Positions 5,251 through 5,960 of a stretch of DNA of 5,960 nucleotides are shown piece after piece. The notes beneath the pieces are model-generated. The model ran no database searches. It was given only the letters and a program-made list of their open reading frames with translations, and was not told the origin of the DNA. The stretch's first letter is position 1. Every line of letters begins with the position of its first letter. Position numbers and translations under genes: made by a program. The stretch is from an uncultured Trueperaceae bacterium (GTDB taxonomy: Bacteria > Deinococcota > Deinococci > Deinococcales > Trueperaceae): contig CALCHY010000405.1 in NCBI GenBank assembly GCA_937907415.1, positions 1 to 5,960 of the forward strand, written 5' to 3'.

Positions 5251-5484
5251 GTGCGGAGGGTGAGCATTACCGAGGCGCGTAGGGAGTGGTCGAAGCTGCT
5301 GGCGGCGGTCGAGGCGGGCGAGTCGGTCATCATCACGCGTTATGGCAAGCCCGTGGCGCACCTGGCGCCGCCCAAGGGCGCGGCGCGCTTCTTGGACCGC
5401 GCGTCCCTGCGCGCCGGCATGCCGCTCATGCGCGAAAGCGCCGGCGAGTTCATCAGAAAACTGCGCGACGACGAGCGCTACTGA
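5251..5484 (+). CDS. Phd/YefM-family type II antitoxin (77 aa)
   Basis: The GTG at 5251 follows GAAGG (5238-5242) at eight bases, which sets the start; the later GTG (residue 4) is less well placed. The N-terminal region VSITEARREWSKLLAAVEAG, then ESVIITRYGKPVAHLAP (residues 4-40), is the Phd/YefM DNA-binding fold signature. Residues 46-77 (RFLDRASLRAGMPLM... IRKLRDDERY) form the toxin-wrapping C-terminal arm, with the LRDDERY ending often seen in partners of VapC-type PIN toxins. Length is normal for an intact antitoxin. Family members bind their operator as dimers and repress the operon until the toxin is free. The toxin gene should follow directly, but the next gene is convergent and begins on the other strand, so this is a solitary antitoxin here. 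Confidence 0.85.
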   Translation: MRRVSITEARREWSKLLAAVEAGESVIITRYGKPVAHLAPPKGAARFLDRASLRAGMPLMRESAGEFIRKLRDDERY

Positions 5485-5506
5485 GGGGCCGTGGCCGCCG
5501 TGGCGC

Positions 5507-5692
5507 CTAGGCGTCGTCGGCTTCCTCGTCCTGCTGGCGCTCGGTGTAGGCGTGTTCCTCGGCGAGCAGGCGGCGCTTGCGCGCCTCGACCGCTTCCTCG
5601 TTCAGGCGGCCTGCCCTGACGGTCTTGGCGCGCACGTCGCGCCAGGTCGTGGTCCCGGGTGCGCGTGGCTTCGGGTGCGGCATGATCATCAC
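5507..5692 (-). CDS. short protein resembling the N-terminal arm of Xre-type antitoxins (61 aa)
   Basis: Possible starts are GTG 5692, ATG 5689 and ATG 5683; AGAG about eight bases before the last makes 5683 attractive (58 residues). The sequence TTWRDVRAKTVRAGRLNEEA, followed by VEARKRRLLAEEHAYTERQQ (residues 14-53), resembles the helical segment that precedes the helix-turn-helix in many HigA/Xre-type antitoxins (pattern W-x-x-V/L-K/R-A ... E ... R-M-x-x-E-x-x-A-Y). After it the protein ends quickly in an acidic EEADDA, so the helix-turn-helix is missing. There is no room for it downstream, because the phd gene ends 22 bases away, convergent. It may be a truncated antitoxin or a natural short protein. 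The similarity is judged by eye and moderate. Confidence 0.55.
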   Translation of the reverse strand: MMIMPHPKPRAPGTTTWRDVRAKTVRAGRLNEEAVEARKRRLLAEEHAYTERQQDEEADDA

Positions 5693-5787
5693 TCTACGCG
5701 GTCATGGGATGGTGGCGGGTCGGGGTTCGGGTCGCCTGGAATGGTCGTGGCCCGCGGACCGAAGTCATGGCGGGCCACTGCCTCTTT

Positions 5788-5810
5788 CGAGGTTCATACC
5801 CGAGGTTCAT
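5788..5810. repeat. 10-bp direct repeat CGAGGTTCAT x2
   Basis: CGAGGTTCAT occurs at 5788-5797 and 5801-5810, a 13-bp period. It resembles a tRNA T-arm superficially but lacks the GTTCRA pattern and any acceptor stem. It could be a protein binding site. Confidence 0.4.
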
Positions 5811-5910
5811 CACCGGCTCAAGGCCGGGAGCGGATATGCCCCGGGACGTCACGGGCAGCTTAATCCATCCCGCGTGCTGCACGCAAACGGGAGCGACCGT
5901 ACAGCGGAAT

Positions 5911-5939
5911 GGATCGTAACGCTCGGGCTGTTACGGTCC
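5911..5939. repeat. 10-bp inverted repeat near right end
   Basis: GGATCGTAAC (5911-5920) and GTTACGGTCC (5930-5939) pair at 9 of 10 positions, with a G-T wobble as the exception, around a 9-base loop. No T-run follows. It could be an inefficient terminator, an operator, or a site for site-specific recombination. Confidence 0.45.
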
Positions 5940-5960
5940 GTTGCGCTGTTAGTTTGGTGG

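Larger units (their letters stand above)
5693..5960. other. right end of window, no convincing gene
   Basis: Open frames on both strands here are proline/arginine/tryptophan-rich, lack ribosome binding sites and look like GC-rich noise. The stretch contains a 10-bp direct repeat (5788-5810) and a 10-bp near-perfect inverted repeat (5911-5939), so it is more likely a regulatory or recombination segment, or the start of a region continuing past the window. Confidence 0.5.

Noticed and set aside
4929..5336. 135-codon minus ORF opposite the 78-aa gene and phd
   Set aside because: Its frame runs through the strong terminator hairpin and antisense to two better supported genes.
5788..5820. tRNA T-arm-like GGTTCATACCC
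   Set aside because: The T-loop pattern is broken and no cloverleaf can be drawn around it.
5342..5863. 173-codon plus ORF with an apparent membrane helix (GVVGFLVLLALGVGVFLG)
   Set aside because: The hydrophobic run is the complement of the acidic/basic minus-strand 61-aa gene, and its first part is phd in another frame.

Overview
The window looks like the replication region of a plasmid (or plasmid-derived island) from a high-GC bacterium. The one clearly recognisable key gene is an iteron-type Rep_3 replication initiator. Gene style (C/G-rich third positions, GTG starts, small antitoxin-like proteins) and the Rep architecture would fit Deinococcus or a relative; that is inference, and no marker gene fixes the taxon.

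Layout. (1) 1-1907, minus strand: a tightly packed run of high-GC genes read right to left. It starts with the C-terminal half of a SNF2/DEAD-like helicase that has lost its start and ATPase lobe (1907-927). A small gene coupled to it by a 4-bp GTGA overlap follows (930-652), then two more small unknown genes (545-291, and 252 to the window edge). (2) 2023-3528, minus strand: the Rep initiator, visibly less GC-rich than its flanks. (3) 3457-3857: the probable origin. Six ~17-bp direct iterons run across the 5' end of rep and its leader, an AT-richer patch with short inverted repeats lies beside them, and two inverted iteron copies lie further out. (4) 3948-4289, minus strand: an acidic unknown protein. 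(5) 4290-4672: no convincing gene. (6) 4673-5186, plus strand: a MbcA/ParS-like (DUF2384) small protein and a 78-residue unknown, closed by a strong GC-rich hairpin. (7) 5251-5484, plus strand: a Phd/YefM-type antitoxin, facing a convergent 61-residue gene that resembles the N-terminal arm of Xre-type antitoxins but has no helix-turn-helix. (8) 5693-5960: no convincing gene, but direct and inverted repeats.

How it fits together. Rep probably binds the iterons to start replication. Because the iterons cover its own leader and first codons, it probably also represses itself, and the two inverted copies could take part in copy-number control by pairing. The right arm carries three antitoxin-like proteins but no recognisable toxin, which suggests decayed or solitary stability modules. 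The left arm is an operon cut off from its promoter and from the front of its first gene, now placed downstream of rep. The window reads as a mosaic joined near 1870-1920 and somewhere in 4290-4670.
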